Both the position numbers and the translations under genes were made by a program. A DNA stretch of 64,000 bases from Blastococcus sp. TBT05-19 (GTDB lineage: Bacteria > Actinomycetota > Actinomycetes > Mycobacteriales > Geodermatophilaceae): NCBI RefSeq assembly GCF_003319095.1, contig NZ_QOHI01000001.1, forward strand, positions 1,054,001-1,118,000, given 5' to 3'. Below the pieces are notes generated by a model. It saw nothing but the letters and a program-made list of their open reading frames with translations, did not search any database and was not told the origin of the DNA. This document shows, one piece after another, positions 34,432-43,338 of the stretch (position 1 is the stretch's first letter; every line of letters starts with the position of its first letter).

Positions 34432-36479
34432 ATGATGTCGGGCATGGCGCCGGAGACACAGCTCGTCATCGCAGCCGGTGAGGTGCCGGGCTACCTGGGC
34501 CCGACCGCGGCGCTCGTCGTGGCGGCGGCGGTGATCGGCTACCTGACGGCCCGTGCCCGGGTGGTGCCGATCGTCGGCTTCCTGGTGGCCGGCGTCCTCA
34601 TCGGTCCTGCGCAGCTCGGCATCGTCGAGAACGGCGAGGCGGTGGAGGCCGCCGCGGACATCGGCGTCATCCTGCTGCTGTTCACCATCGGGATCGAGTT
34701 CTCCCTGGAGCGGCTGGCGCGGGTCTGGACCTGGATCGCCGTCGCCGGGGGCCTGCAGCTCCTGATGGCGACCGGCGCGGGCCTCGGGCTGACCCTGCTC
34801 GTCGGTGGTGACTGGCGGGACGGGCTGTTCACCGGCTTCCTGCTCGCGCTGTCGTCCACAGCCATCGTGCTGAAGCTTCTCGGGGAGCGGCGGGAGAACT
34901 CCGCGGTGCGCGGCCGGCTGGCGCTCGCGGTGCTCATCGCCCAGGACCTGGCCGTGGTCGCCATGGTCCTCGTCGTCCCCCTGCTCGGACCTTCCGCGGA
35001 CGGCGGAGGATCGGGGGGCGGCTCGCTGCTCTGGGCACTGCTCACCGCCGTCGCGGTCATCGTCGTCGTCCTGGTGCTCGCCCGCCGGGTGATGCCGGCC
35101 CTGCTCGACGTCGTCGCGCGGACGTGCTCGCCGGAGGTGTTCCTCCTCGCCATCGTCGCCGTCTGCTTCGGCACCGCCTACCTGACCGCGCTGGCCGGGG
35201 TCAGCGTCTCCCTCGGCGCCTTCCTCGCCGGGCTGGTGGTGAGCGAGAGCCGGGCCAGCAGCCAGGCGTTCGCCGAGGTGCTGCCGCTGCAGATCGTGTT
35301 CAGCGCGGTCTTCTTCGTCTCCGTCGGCATGCTGCTCGACGTCGGGTTCATGCTCGCCAACCTGCCGCTGGTGCTGGGCGCCGCGGCCGTCGTGCTGCTG
35401 GTCAAGACGCTCACCACCGCGGCCGCCGCCACCGTGGCCCGCATACCGCTGCGGACGGCGGTCGCCACCGGTCTGCTGCTCGCGCAGGTCGGCGAGTTCT
35501 CCTTCGTGCTGCTCACCGTGGGCACCGCGGCCGGGCTGGCCCCGCTCGGGCTCGGCGACGACGGCTCGCAGGTCGTCGTCGCCACCACGGTCCTGCTCAT
35601 GCTGCTCACCCCGCAGCTGGCCGCCGCCGGGGCGCGGATCGACCGGCGGCGCACCGTCGCGGACGACGGTTCCGACGCCGACGGCGGCACGCCCCGCGAG
35701 CACGTGGCGCTCATCGGCTGGGGCCCCACCGCGCTCGAGCTGGCGGCCACCCTGCGCAGCCGCGGCGTGGACGTCGTCATGACCACGCTCAACCCCGACG
35801 GGGCTCGGCAGGCCGAGGCTGCCGGGCACACCGTGGTGCGTGGCGACCCGACGAAGGGCGAGATCCTGCGCACGGCGGGGGTGCCCGACGCCCGGCTCGC
35901 CGTCGTCGCCGAGGACGACCCGGAGCAGGCGGTGCGGGTCGTCGCCGCCGCGCGGGCGGTCACCTCCGCGCCGATCCTGGCCCGGCCGCTGGGCGCCGTC
36001 GACGTCGCCGAGCTGGCCGACGCGGGCGCCGACCACATCCTCGACCGGACCGGCTCTCCGGTCAGGCGCTGCTGCGCTCGGTGCTCGCCGAGCTCGGTCA
36101 CCGGTTCGCCGACCGGGAGGGCAACCGCACCGTCGTCGACACCGCCCGGGTGGTCCGGTACGCGTGGCCGCCGGGCAGCGGCTGCGAGCACGGCGCGGCG
36201 TCCCGGCCGGTCGTGCCCCTGGCCTCGGGCTGCGTCGGGTGCCTGCAGGAGGGGACCGAGTGGGTGCACCTGCGCACCTGCCTGGGCTGCGGGTACGTCG
36301 GCTGCTGCGACTCCTCGCCGCGCCGGCACGCGCGTGCCCACGCCGCGGCCGACGACCACCCGCTGATCGCCTCGGCCGAGCCGGGGGAGAGCTGGGGCTA
36401 CTGCTTCGTCGACGACGTGACCGTGCCGGCGCCGGCCGGAGCGGCTCCCGAGGCGGAGTCCTCGCCCGCGTCCCAGTGA
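34432..36479 (+). pseudogene. Cation:proton antiporter (CPA2) with TrkA-N and UBP zinc-finger domains, frameshifted
   Basis: The first part encodes a KefB/CPA2-type sodium or potassium/proton exchanger with about 12 TM segments (IVGFLVAGVLIGPAQLGIV, LLFTIGIEFSLERLARVW, LSSTAIVLKLLGERR). An RCK/TrkA-N domain follows (HVALIGWGPTALELAATLRS, around residue 423). Near 36050 the frame shifts: ILDRTGSP leads to nonsense ending at 36366. In the frame one base back, LSGQALLRSVLAELGHRFAD continues to a UBP-type zinc finger (CEHGAASRPVVPLASGCVGC, then HLRTCLGCGYVGCCDSSPRRHARAH) and a stop at 36479. Restoring one base (GGG for GG at about 36053) repairs it. Antiporter-UBP fusions occur in actinobacteria, so the gene is either newly broken or misread. 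Confidence 0.8.
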
Positions 36480-36534
36480 GGCACACCGCGCCCCGCGGGG
36501 CAGGGACCGGAGCCCCCGCGAGGCGCGGGACGGG

Positions 36535-38265
36535 CTACCGGGTCCCGGGCAGACGCGGGGTGCGCGCCGGTTCGGTCCGCCGCGGTCGGAGCAGCTCGAA
36601 GGCGGCGGCCAGGGAGAGCAGCGCGGTGTCGTCGTAGCCACGTCCGGCGAAGGTGAGCCCGACCGGCATCCCGATGTCGGGCATCGTCCCCATGGGCACC
36701 GTGACCGTGGGGATCCCGAGGTGGCGCACGACCAGGTTGCCGTTGGCGACCCAGACACCGTTGCGCCAGCCGAGGTCGGCAGATGCCTCGTCCACGTCCA
36801 TGTCCGCGGGGCCGACGTCCGCCACCGCGGGGAAGACCACGGCGTCCAGGCCGAGGGAGTCCATCCACTCCTCGAGATCGATGCGCCGGGTCTCCTCGAG
36901 GCCCCGCAGGCCGGCCTCGAGCTCGGGGATCTCCGTCAGGTCGTCGACGGGGTGGTCCCGGACGTGCGCCGGGTACGCGGCGATGTCGTCGTCGAAGCCG
37001 ACGTACCGGTCCGGGAGCGCGCCCTCGGGCTGCGGGGAGATCCGGCTGCCGTCGACGGCTGCCAGGCCGGACAACCGCGGGTCGCCGTTCGCCCGCAGGA
37101 AGTCGTCCCAGGCCCAGGCGGAGAGGTCGAGGAGCTCGCGCTCGAGGAACGCGGGGGAGACGATGCCGCGGGTCGAGATCGTGGGCGCGCCGTCGCGGTC
37201 GCCCTCGTACCGGCTGACGACGGGGAAGTCGACCTCCACCACCGTGGCGCCGGCGGCCACCAGGTCGTCGCGAGCCGCCTGCCAGAGAGCGATCACCGAC
37301 TCCCGGGTCTCGATCCGGCGGCCCGTCGGCCCGCCGATGCCCGGCGCCGTGCCGGTCCCGGCATCCGGGTCGGCGTTCACGTACATGCGGGGGACCCCGA
37401 AGCGACGGCCGTCGAGACGTCGCTCGGCCGAGGGGCGGTCCGCCGGCTGCAGGTCGAGGTACGAGGCGGGACGGAGCTCGGACGCGGGCGGCAGCGGGAT
37501 CCACGGCTGCGCGCGCCAGAAGTCACCGCGCGTGTCGGGGTCGTCGGCCACGACCACGTCGAGCACCTCGAGGAGGTCGGCCATGGTGCGGGTGTGCGGC
37601 ACCACGACGTCCATCGTCGGGACCAGCGGCCAGTTGCCCCTGACCGAGATGACGCCGCGCGACGGCGTGTACGCGCAGAGGCCGTTGTTCGACGCCGGAC
37701 CGCGCCCGCTGGACCAGGTCTCCTCACCCAGGCCGAAGGCGGCGAAGCTCGCCGCTGTCGCGGTGCCCGAGCCGTTCGACGAGCCGGAGGCGAAGGGGGC
37801 GGTCAGGTACTCCGCGTTGTAGGGGCTCTCGGCGCGACCGTAGAGGCCGCGCTGCATGCCGCCGTTCGCCATGGGCGGCATGTTCGTCAGGCCGAGGCAG
37901 ACGGCACCGCCGCGGCGCAGGCGCTCGATGGTGAACGCGTCGCGCTGCGCGACCAGGTCGGCGAAGGCCGGGCTGCCCGCGGCGGCCGACAGGCCCCTGA
38001 CCAGGTAGCTGTCCTTGGCCGTGTACGGGATCCCGTCGAGCGGCCCCCGCAGGCGCCCCTCGCGGCGGCGGGCGTCGGACTCCTCGGCCTCGGCGAGCGC
38101 GTCCGGGTTGAGCACGACCACGGCGTTGAGCGCGGTGTCGGACCCGGGGGAGTCGTAGGCCTCGATCCTGGCGAGGTAGCTCCGGACCAGCTCGACGCTG
38201 GTCGTCCTCCCGGCGGCGAGGGCGTCCCGCAGGGCCGCGATGGAGGCCTCGACGACGTCGATCAC
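36535..38265 (-). CDS. Amidase signature enzyme linked to agmatine deiminase
   Basis: This 576-residue amidase has Lys in GIPYTAKDSYLVRGLSAAAG (around residue 85) and a signature region SGSSNGSGTATAASFAAFGL (around 165), followed by SSGRGPASNNGLCAYTPSRG. The second Ser region reads EETWSSGRGPAS, not the usual GSDTGGSIR, so the active site belongs to a divergent subgroup. Its GTG (38265) overlaps the agmatine deiminase stop (GTGA), which proves an operon. A role in hydrolysing the N-carbamoylputrescine made by the deiminase is possible but unproven; the usual enzyme for that step is a nitrilase-family protein. Confidence 0.85.
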   Translation of the reverse strand: MIDVVEASIAALRDALAAGRTTSVELVRSYLARIEAYDSPGSDTALNAVVVLNPDALAEAEESDARRREGRLRGPLDGIPYTAKDSYLVRGLSAAAGSPAFADLVAQRDAFTIERLRRGGAVCLGLTNMPPMANGGMQRGLYGRAESPYNAEYLTAPFASGSSNGSGTATAASFAAFGLGEETWSSGRGPASNNGLCAYTPSRGVISVRGNWPLVPTMDVVVPHTRTMADLLEVLDVVVADDPDTRGDFWRAQPWIPLPPASELRPASYLDLQPADRPSAERRLDGRRFGVPRMYVNADPDAGTGTAPGIGGPTGRRIETRESVIALWQAARDDLVAAGATVVEVDFPVVSRYEGDRDGAPTISTRGIVSPAFLERELLDLSAWAWDDFLRANGDPRLSGLAAVDGSRISPQPEGALPDRYVGFDDDIAAYPAHVRDHPVDDLTEIPELEAGLRGLEETRRIDLEEWMDSLGLDAVVFPAVADVGPADMDVDEASADLGWRNGVWVANGNLVVRHLGIPTVTVPMGTMPDIGMPVGLTFAGRGYDDTALLSLAAAFELLRPRRTEPARTPRLPGTR

Positions 38266-39302
38266 CGGGCCTCCCCGAGGCTCGGCTGCTGCTGGGTGAT
38301 GCAGTGGATCCCGCCGCCCCGGGAGAAGATCGGACGGGCGTCGACGGTGACCACGCGGCGGCCGGGGTAGGCGTCGGCGAGGATGTCGCGGGCCCTGGCG
38401 TCCGCCTGCTCCTCACCGAAGCCGCAGGCGATGACGCCGCCGTTGACGACGAGGTGGTTGACGTAGCTCCAGTCCACGAAGCCCGTGTCGTCGCGGAGCG
38501 TCCGGGGCGCCGGCAGGTCGACGATCTCGAAGGGCCGTCCCGCCGCGTCGGTCTGCTCGGCGAGCAACCGGCGGAGCTGGGCGCTCACGGCGAAGTCCGG
38601 GTGACCCGGGTCGGTCTGGTCGTGCAGGAGCACGCGACCGGGGGAGGGGATCGTCGCGACGATGTCGACGTGGCCGTTCGTGCCGAAGTCGTCGTAGTCC
38701 CGGGTGAGCCCGCGCGGCAACCAGACGGCGTGGGTCGCGCCGAGCGTCCGGCGCATCTCCGCCTCCACCCGGCTCTTGGTGGCGTAGGGGTTGCGGCGCG
38801 GGTCCAGCTGCACGGTGTCGGTCAGCAGCACCGTCCCCTCGCCGTCGACGTGGATGCCGCCGCCTTCGTTGACCAGGACGGAGCTGACGTACTCGGCCCC
38901 CAGCAGCCCGCTGATCAGCGCGGCGATCTCGGCGGACTTCTCCCACTCGGCCCAGTCCTTGTCACCCCAGCCGTTGAACACCCATCCGACGGCGCCCAGG
39001 ACGTCGGGGCGGTCGTCGTCGACGACGAAGGTCGGGCCGAGGTCGCGCATCCAGAACTCGTCGAGCGGTGCCTCGACCAGCTCCACGGCGTCGCCGAGCA
39101 TCCGTCGCGCACGGGCCGTCTCCGTGGGGTCGACGACCATCGTGACCGGCTCGAACTCCGTGATGGCGTGGGCCACGGCCGTCCAGGCCGCGTAGCACTC
39201 CTCGCGTTCGGCCGTTCCCTCGCCCAGGGTGAGGCCAGCGCGGGGAAAGGCCATCCAGGTGCGGGTGTGGTGCGCTGTCTCCGATGGCATCCGCCAGGTC
39301 AT
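38262..39302 (-). CDS. aguA: Agmatine deiminase family protein
   Basis: This 346-residue member of the guanidino-group-modifying superfamily converts agmatine to N-carbamoylputrescine and ammonia. It starts MPSETAHHTRTWMAFPRAG. It contains LDEFWMRDLGPTFVVDD (around 82), LVNEGGGIHVDGEGTVLLTD (around 140), and GTNGHVDIVATI with the catalytic His (around 208). The nucleophile Cys is near the end, in SRGGGIHCITQQQPS (around 335). All catalytic elements are present. It is first in an operon with the amidase and divergent from a TetR gene. The operator between them indicates repression by that TetR protein, perhaps relieved by agmatine or a related amine. Confidence 0.92.
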   Translation of the reverse strand: MTWRMPSETAHHTRTWMAFPRAGLTLGEGTAEREECYAAWTAVAHAITEFEPVTMVVDPTETARARRMLGDAVELVEAPLDEFWMRDLGPTFVVDDDRPDVLGAVGWVFNGWGDKDWAEWEKSAEIAALISGLLGAEYVSSVLVNEGGGIHVDGEGTVLLTDTVQLDPRRNPYATKSRVEAEMRRTLGATHAVWLPRGLTRDYDDFGTNGHVDIVATIPSPGRVLLHDQTDPGHPDFAVSAQLRRLLAEQTDAAGRPFEIVDLPAPRTLRDDTGFVDWSYVNHLVVNGGVIACGFGEEQADARARDILADAYPGRRVVTVDARPIFSRGGGIHCITQQQPSLGEAR

Positions 39303-39323
39303 CGTCGTCCTCGTGGTCTCCTA

Positions 39324-39339
39324 TTGACCAAGCGGTCAA
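39324..39339. promoter_or_regulatory. Probable TetR operator
   Basis: TTGACC-AAGC-GGTCAA is a perfect 6-4-6 palindrome in the 65-bp spacer between the divergent agmatine deiminase and TetR genes. It is 22 bp from the deiminase start and 29 bp from the TetR start. Its form and position fit a TetR-family operator that controls both promoters. Confidence 0.75.
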
Positions 39340-39367
39340 CAGGCCGGACGCTACAGAACGGGCAGGA

Positions 39368-40009
39368 ATGCAGTCAACGCAGCGCACCCGGATCCGCAAG
39401 ACACCTGACGGTCGACGCGCCGAGATCGCGGTCGCGGCCAGAGCGATGGCCCTGGAGGAGGGGCTGCAGTCGGTGACGCAGCGGGCGGTGGCCGGGCAGG
39501 CCTCGATCGCCCCGGCCCTCGTCGCGCACTACGTCGGCAGCATGGACGAGCTGGTCGCGGAGACCTTCGAGGCCATCGTCGGCGACGAGCTGGACGAGGT
39601 CGCTGCACTGCTGGAGGCCATGCCCGATCCGCTCGCCAGGATCGCCGGCTTGATCGAGACCCTCCTGGGCGGGTCCCGCCACGACGTCACGCTCGTCTGG
39701 GTGCAGGCGTGGTCGGCCGGTCGGCGCAACGAGGCCCTCGCCGACGCCGTCCGGCGGCAGATGGACAACTGGCAGGCGCTCATCCGCGACGTCATCGACG
39801 AGGGCGTGGAGGCGTCGGTGTTCCGGTGCGACGACCCGGCCGGGGCCGCGTGGCACCTCCTGGCGATGGTCGACGGCCTCAACGCGCACGCGCTGGTCCG
39901 GTGGGGAGCCCCCGCCGCGCAGGAGACCGCCGCGAGGCGAGCAGCCGAGGCGCTCCTCGGGCTCGACGCGGGGTCGCTGGCCCGGACGGCGGAGGCCGGG
40001 ACCGGTTGA
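39368..40009 (+). CDS. TetR family transcriptional regulator
   Basis: This 213-residue repressor has an N-terminal HTH (RRAEIAVAARAMALEEGLQS, then VTQRAVAGQASIAPALVAHY, around residues 16-55) and a ligand-binding domain whose form ([20 protein letters not shown]) is close to TetR_C_6/BetI-like regulators. ATG 39368 lies just after the palindromic operator. It probably represses the agmatine deiminase-amidase operon and itself. The inducer is unknown. Confidence 0.9.
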   Translation: MQSTQRTRIRKTPDGRRAEIAVAARAMALEEGLQSVTQRAVAGQASIAPALVAHYVGSMDELVAETFEAIVGDELDEVAALLEAMPDPLARIAGLIETLLGGSRHDVTLVWVQAWSAGRRNEALADAVRRQMDNWQALIRDVIDEGVEASVFRCDDPAGAAWHLLAMVDGLNAHALVRWGAPAAQETAARRAAEALLGLDAGSLARTAEAGTG

Positions 40010-40148
40010 CCACCCGGAGGCGGCCCCCGAGGATGCGCCGCGCCGGCGGTGGACCGGCGTCAGCTCCCCTTCGGGTGCACCCGGTGCTCAAGGTGTGAGC
40101 CGTGACTGCCGACACCTCTGACGTCCGCTCGTCGTCAGAAGGTCTCCG

Positions 40149-42242
40149 ATGTCCCGATCACTCACGGTCCGCGCCCGGATGGGCGCCGGTATCGCGGCCA
40201 TGATGCTCCCGCTGCTGGTGGTCTCCGGCACGGCGGTGGCCGGGCTGGATCTCACGATGGACGGCTTCGCCGAGACCGCGGAGGAGGCGACCGAGGAGGC
40301 GCTGCCTCTCGCCCGGTTGCAGACGCTGGTGCTGGAGGTCGAACGGACCGGCTTCCGGGCCGTCCTCCTGCCCCGCACGGCCGATGCCCGCGGGGCCTAC
40401 CAGGCCAGCCGGGACCGGCTCGACGCCGGCTTCGCCGACCTCGCCGACGACGCCCTGACCGAGGAGGGGGACGACACGGCGGCAGCGCAGGAACACGCCC
40501 AGCGCGCCGTGGCGGCCCTCGATGCAGCGCTCGCGGGCGCCGCGGCCGCGAACCCCGCGGAGCGGACCGCGGTGCTCCAGCGGCTGGACGAGGCGAGCCG
40601 CCACGTCGGTGCGGCGGTGGCCTCGCTCAGCGCCGCCGAGGCGCTGGCCGAGGCCGACATCCTCGGCGAGTACGCCGAGGCCCGCGAGGCGCAGGAGCAG
40701 GTCCTGGGCTGGATCCTCGGGGTCGTCGCCCTCGGACTGCTCATCGCCCTGGCCGGTGCCCTCCGCCTCACCCGCACGGTGCTCGCCCCGCTCGGCGCCT
40801 TCCGCGAGGCCGCCCACGCCCTGGGTGACGGAACGCTGTCGCACCGCGTCCCGGTGCTGCGGGAGGACGAGTTCGGTGCGCTGGCGCGCACGTTCAACGC
40901 CATGGCCCGCGACCTCGAGAGCCAGCAGCAACACCTCTCCCGGTCCGCGCGATCCGACGCGCTCACCGGCCTGCCCAACCGTCTGCGGCTGGCCGAGCAC
41001 CTCGAGGCGACCCTCGACGCCGGCGACGCGGTCTCGCTCCTGCTGATCGACCTCGACGGTTTCAAGACGATCAACGACACGCTCGGGCACTCCGTCGGCG
41101 ACGAGGTCCTGCGGGTCATCGCCGACCGCCTGCGCACGGTCCTGCGCGAGGGCGACCTGGCGGTCCGCCTGGGCGGCGACGAGTTCGCCGTCGTCGTCCC
41201 GGGCGACGCGCCCGAGGGGCAGGCGGTGGCCGAGCGCGTACGCACAGCCCTCCGCCCGGCGATCCAGCACGCCGACCAGGAGCTGTTCGTCACCGCCAGC
41301 ATCGGCGTCGCCACGGCCTCCGGCCCGGCGGGCGCGGCCGAGGACCTGCTGCGCCACGCCGACCTGGCCATGTACGGGGCCAAGAACGGCGGCAAGGACG
41401 CGGTCTGCCTCCACGACGCCGCATCGCACGACGCCCTCGAGGACCGCATGCGGCTGGCGACCGACCTGCCCCGCGCGCTGCAGCGCGACGAGTTCGTCCT
41501 GCACTACCAGCCGGTGCACGCCCTCGACGGGCAGGCCGTCGTGGGGGTCGAGGCCCTCATGCGCTGGGAGCACCCCACCTTCGGGCTGGTCCCGCCGGGC
41601 TCGTTCATCTCGTTGGCCGAGCGGACCGGTCTCATCGGGCCCCTCGGTGCCTGGGCCCTCGACGAGGCCTGCCGCCAGCTGCGCGAGTGGTACGACCTGC
41701 TCGGCGATGACACGCTGCAGATGAGCGTCAACGTCTCCGCCCGCCAGTTGGCCGACGAGGAGTTCCCGGCCCTGGTCGCCCGCACCCTGGTCCGGCACCG
41801 CATCCCGGCCGGCCGGCTGGTCCTCGAGATCACCGAGAGCATGCTCGTCGAGGACCTCAGCGCCGAGGTGAGCCGCCTGTTCGAGCTGAAGGAGATGGGC
41901 GTCCAGCTCGCCGTCGACGACTTCGGCACCGGCTACTCGTCGCTGAGCTACCTGCCGCGCTTCCCCGTGGACCTGCTCAAGCTCGACCGTTCCCTGATCG
42001 AGCAGATCGACCAGCCGCGGGGGCAGGCGGTGGCCGCCGGCATCATCGACCTGGCCCGCGTGCTCGGCCTCCAGCCGGTAGCCGAGGGCATCGAGACCGC
42101 CCACCAGCTCGACGCGCTCGGAGCGCTCGGGTGCACGCTGGGACAGGGCTTCCACCTGGCCCGGCCGGCCGGCGCGGCCGAGATCACCAGGATCCTGTCC
42201 GACCTGGTCGGCGAGCACCCGGACGCGGCCGTCCGGGTGTGA
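40149..42242 (+). CDS. GGDEF-EAL c-di-GMP signalling protein with HAMP domain
   Basis: This 697-residue membrane sensor has TM1 at about residues 14-33 and an extracytoplasmic helical region (around 35-180). TM2 follows (VLGWILGVVALGLLIALAGA), then a HAMP linker (around 210-260), a GGDEF domain with intact LGGDEFAVVV (around 340), and an EAL domain with VVGVEALMRW (around 467) and later DDFGTGYSSLSYLPRFPVDL. The EAL metal ligands (E of EALMRW, N of SVNVSARQL, E of LEITES, DD of VDDFG) are present. Both cyclase and phosphodiesterase activities are therefore possible. It is a single gene without an obvious operon partner. Confidence 0.92.
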   Translation: MSRSLTVRARMGAGIAAMMLPLLVVSGTAVAGLDLTMDGFAETAEEATEEALPLARLQTLVLEVERTGFRAVLLPRTADARGAYQASRDRLDAGFADLADDALTEEGDDTAAAQEHAQRAVAALDAALAGAAAANPAERTAVLQRLDEASRHVGAAVASLSAAEALAEADILGEYAEAREAQEQVLGWILGVVALGLLIALAGALRLTRTVLAPLGAFREAAHALGDGTLSHRVPVLREDEFGALARTFNAMARDLESQQQHLSRSARSDALTGLPNRLRLAEHLEATLDAGDAVSLLLIDLDGFKTINDTLGHSVGDEVLRVIADRLRTVLREGDLAVRLGGDEFAVVVPGDAPEGQAVAERVRTALRPAIQHADQELFVTASIGVATASGPAGAAEDLLRHADLAMYGAKNGGKDAVCLHDAASHDALEDRMRLATDLPRALQRDEFVLHYQPVHALDGQAVVGVEALMRWEHPTFGLVPPGSFISLAERTGLIGPLGAWALDEACRQLREWYDLLGDDTLQMSVNVSARQLADEEFPALVARTLVRHRIPAGRLVLEITESMLVEDLSAEVSRLFELKEMGVQLAVDDFGTGYSSLSYLPRFPVDLLKLDRSLIEQIDQPRGQAVAAGIIDLARVLGLQPVAEGIETAHQLDALGALGCTLGQGFHLARPAGAAEITRILSDLVGEHPDAAVRV

Positions 42243-42324
42243 CCCCCCCGGCTCCCGGCCCTGCTCGACGCCGGGGCTCCGGGCACCGGCGCCCGCGGGC
42301 GACGAGCTGCGCGTCGGGTCGGGC

Positions 42325-43083
42325 TCAGCGGGCGTCGCGCCGCCGTGAGCGGTCCGCAGCGGTCGGCAGCTCGCCCGTCGTCGCCACCTCGTCGGCGATG
42401 TCCCGCAGCTTGCGGTTGAGGTGCTGGCTCGCGCTGGTCAGCTGCGCGAACGCCTGGTCGGCGGTCATCAGCTCCCGGGCCATCAGGATCCCGATCGCGG
42501 TGCCGATCTGCCGGGAGGACTGCAGCGCCGTCTCCAGGTTCGTCGTCTGTTGCTGGTGGAGGGCGGCCTGGACGGCCAGCGCCGCGAAGGGGGCGAAGAT
42601 CGCGCCGACCCCGATGTCCAGGTCGTCAAAAGCGCCCGGGCTGCGGGCGTAGAAGTTCAACGCCGCCGTGTCCGACCCGCTCAGCGGCAGACGCACGCTG
42701 AACATGCTGCGGACGCCGGTGTCCCGCACGCAGCGATCGGCGAAGCCTGGCCACCGCGGCTCGTGGGCCAGGTCGTCCACGTGCACGAAGTCGGCCGTCT
42801 CGGAGGCTTCCAGGCACGGGCCTTCCCCCGCCTCGTACTGCAGCTCGTCCACGCGTGGGGAGATCTCACCGGCCGAGCTGATCGTCCTCGGCCGCCGCCG
42901 TGCCTCGATGAGGGTGAGAGCGCAGTCCTCGCTGTGCGCCACCGCCTGCCCGGCGACGTGCACGATCCGGTCGGGGTCCAACGTGCCCGAGTGGCTCTGC
43001 GACAGCAGGTGGGTCAGCTCCTCGAACTGCCCGCCCAGCCGCCTCATCAGCGCCGAGTCGCCCGTCGCTGGAGTGTCCGACAT
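42325..43083 (-). CDS. GAF-ANTAR domain regulator
   Basis: This 252-residue protein has a GAF sensor domain (around 25-165, with YEAGEGPCLEASETADFVHV) and a C-terminal ANTAR domain (around 175-235: ALQSSRQIGTAIGILMAREL, then MTADQAFAQLTSASQHLNRK). ANTAR domains bind paired RNA hairpins and prevent transcription termination; GAF-ANTAR proteins are common stress regulators in actinobacteria. It is divergent from the SpoIIE-type phosphatase, and a shared stress-response role is inferred. Confidence 0.9.
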   Translation of the reverse strand: MSDTPATGDSALMRRLGGQFEELTHLLSQSHSGTLDPDRIVHVAGQAVAHSEDCALTLIEARRRPRTISSAGEISPRVDELQYEAGEGPCLEASETADFVHVDDLAHEPRWPGFADRCVRDTGVRSMFSVRLPLSGSDTAALNFYARSPGAFDDLDIGVGAIFAPFAALAVQAALHQQQTTNLETALQSSRQIGTAIGILMARELMTADQAFAQLTSASQHLNRKLRDIADEVATTGELPTAADRSRRRDAR

Positions 43084-43338
43084 GCTGTCCGCCCCTGCTC
43101 ACGAGATGCGTCATCGCGACCGACTTGACCGGGTCACACCGGATGTGGGCCAACCTACCGCCCGCGGGCGGGCACCGGCACCGTCCTGCTGGAACCGCAT
43201 GTTCCACGGACTGGTCGGCAGGGCATGGGGTCCGCACGCCCCAGGCTCAGGGCGGGCAGCCGGACCGAGGCTGCCCGCTCGCTTGCACACCGGGTGGTAC
43301 TCACGAGGCAGGAAGAGCGGGCGAGCGGAGATGCACGG

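Noticed and set aside
32791-36486. 1231-codon minus-strand frame across the MFS and antiporter genes
   Set aside because: It crosses two real divergent genes in other frames; no domain signal.
36490-36501. Palindrome GCCCCGCGGGGC between the antiporter and amidase as terminator
   Set aside because: Only a 6-bp perfect palindrome without a loop; too weak in DNA of this composition.
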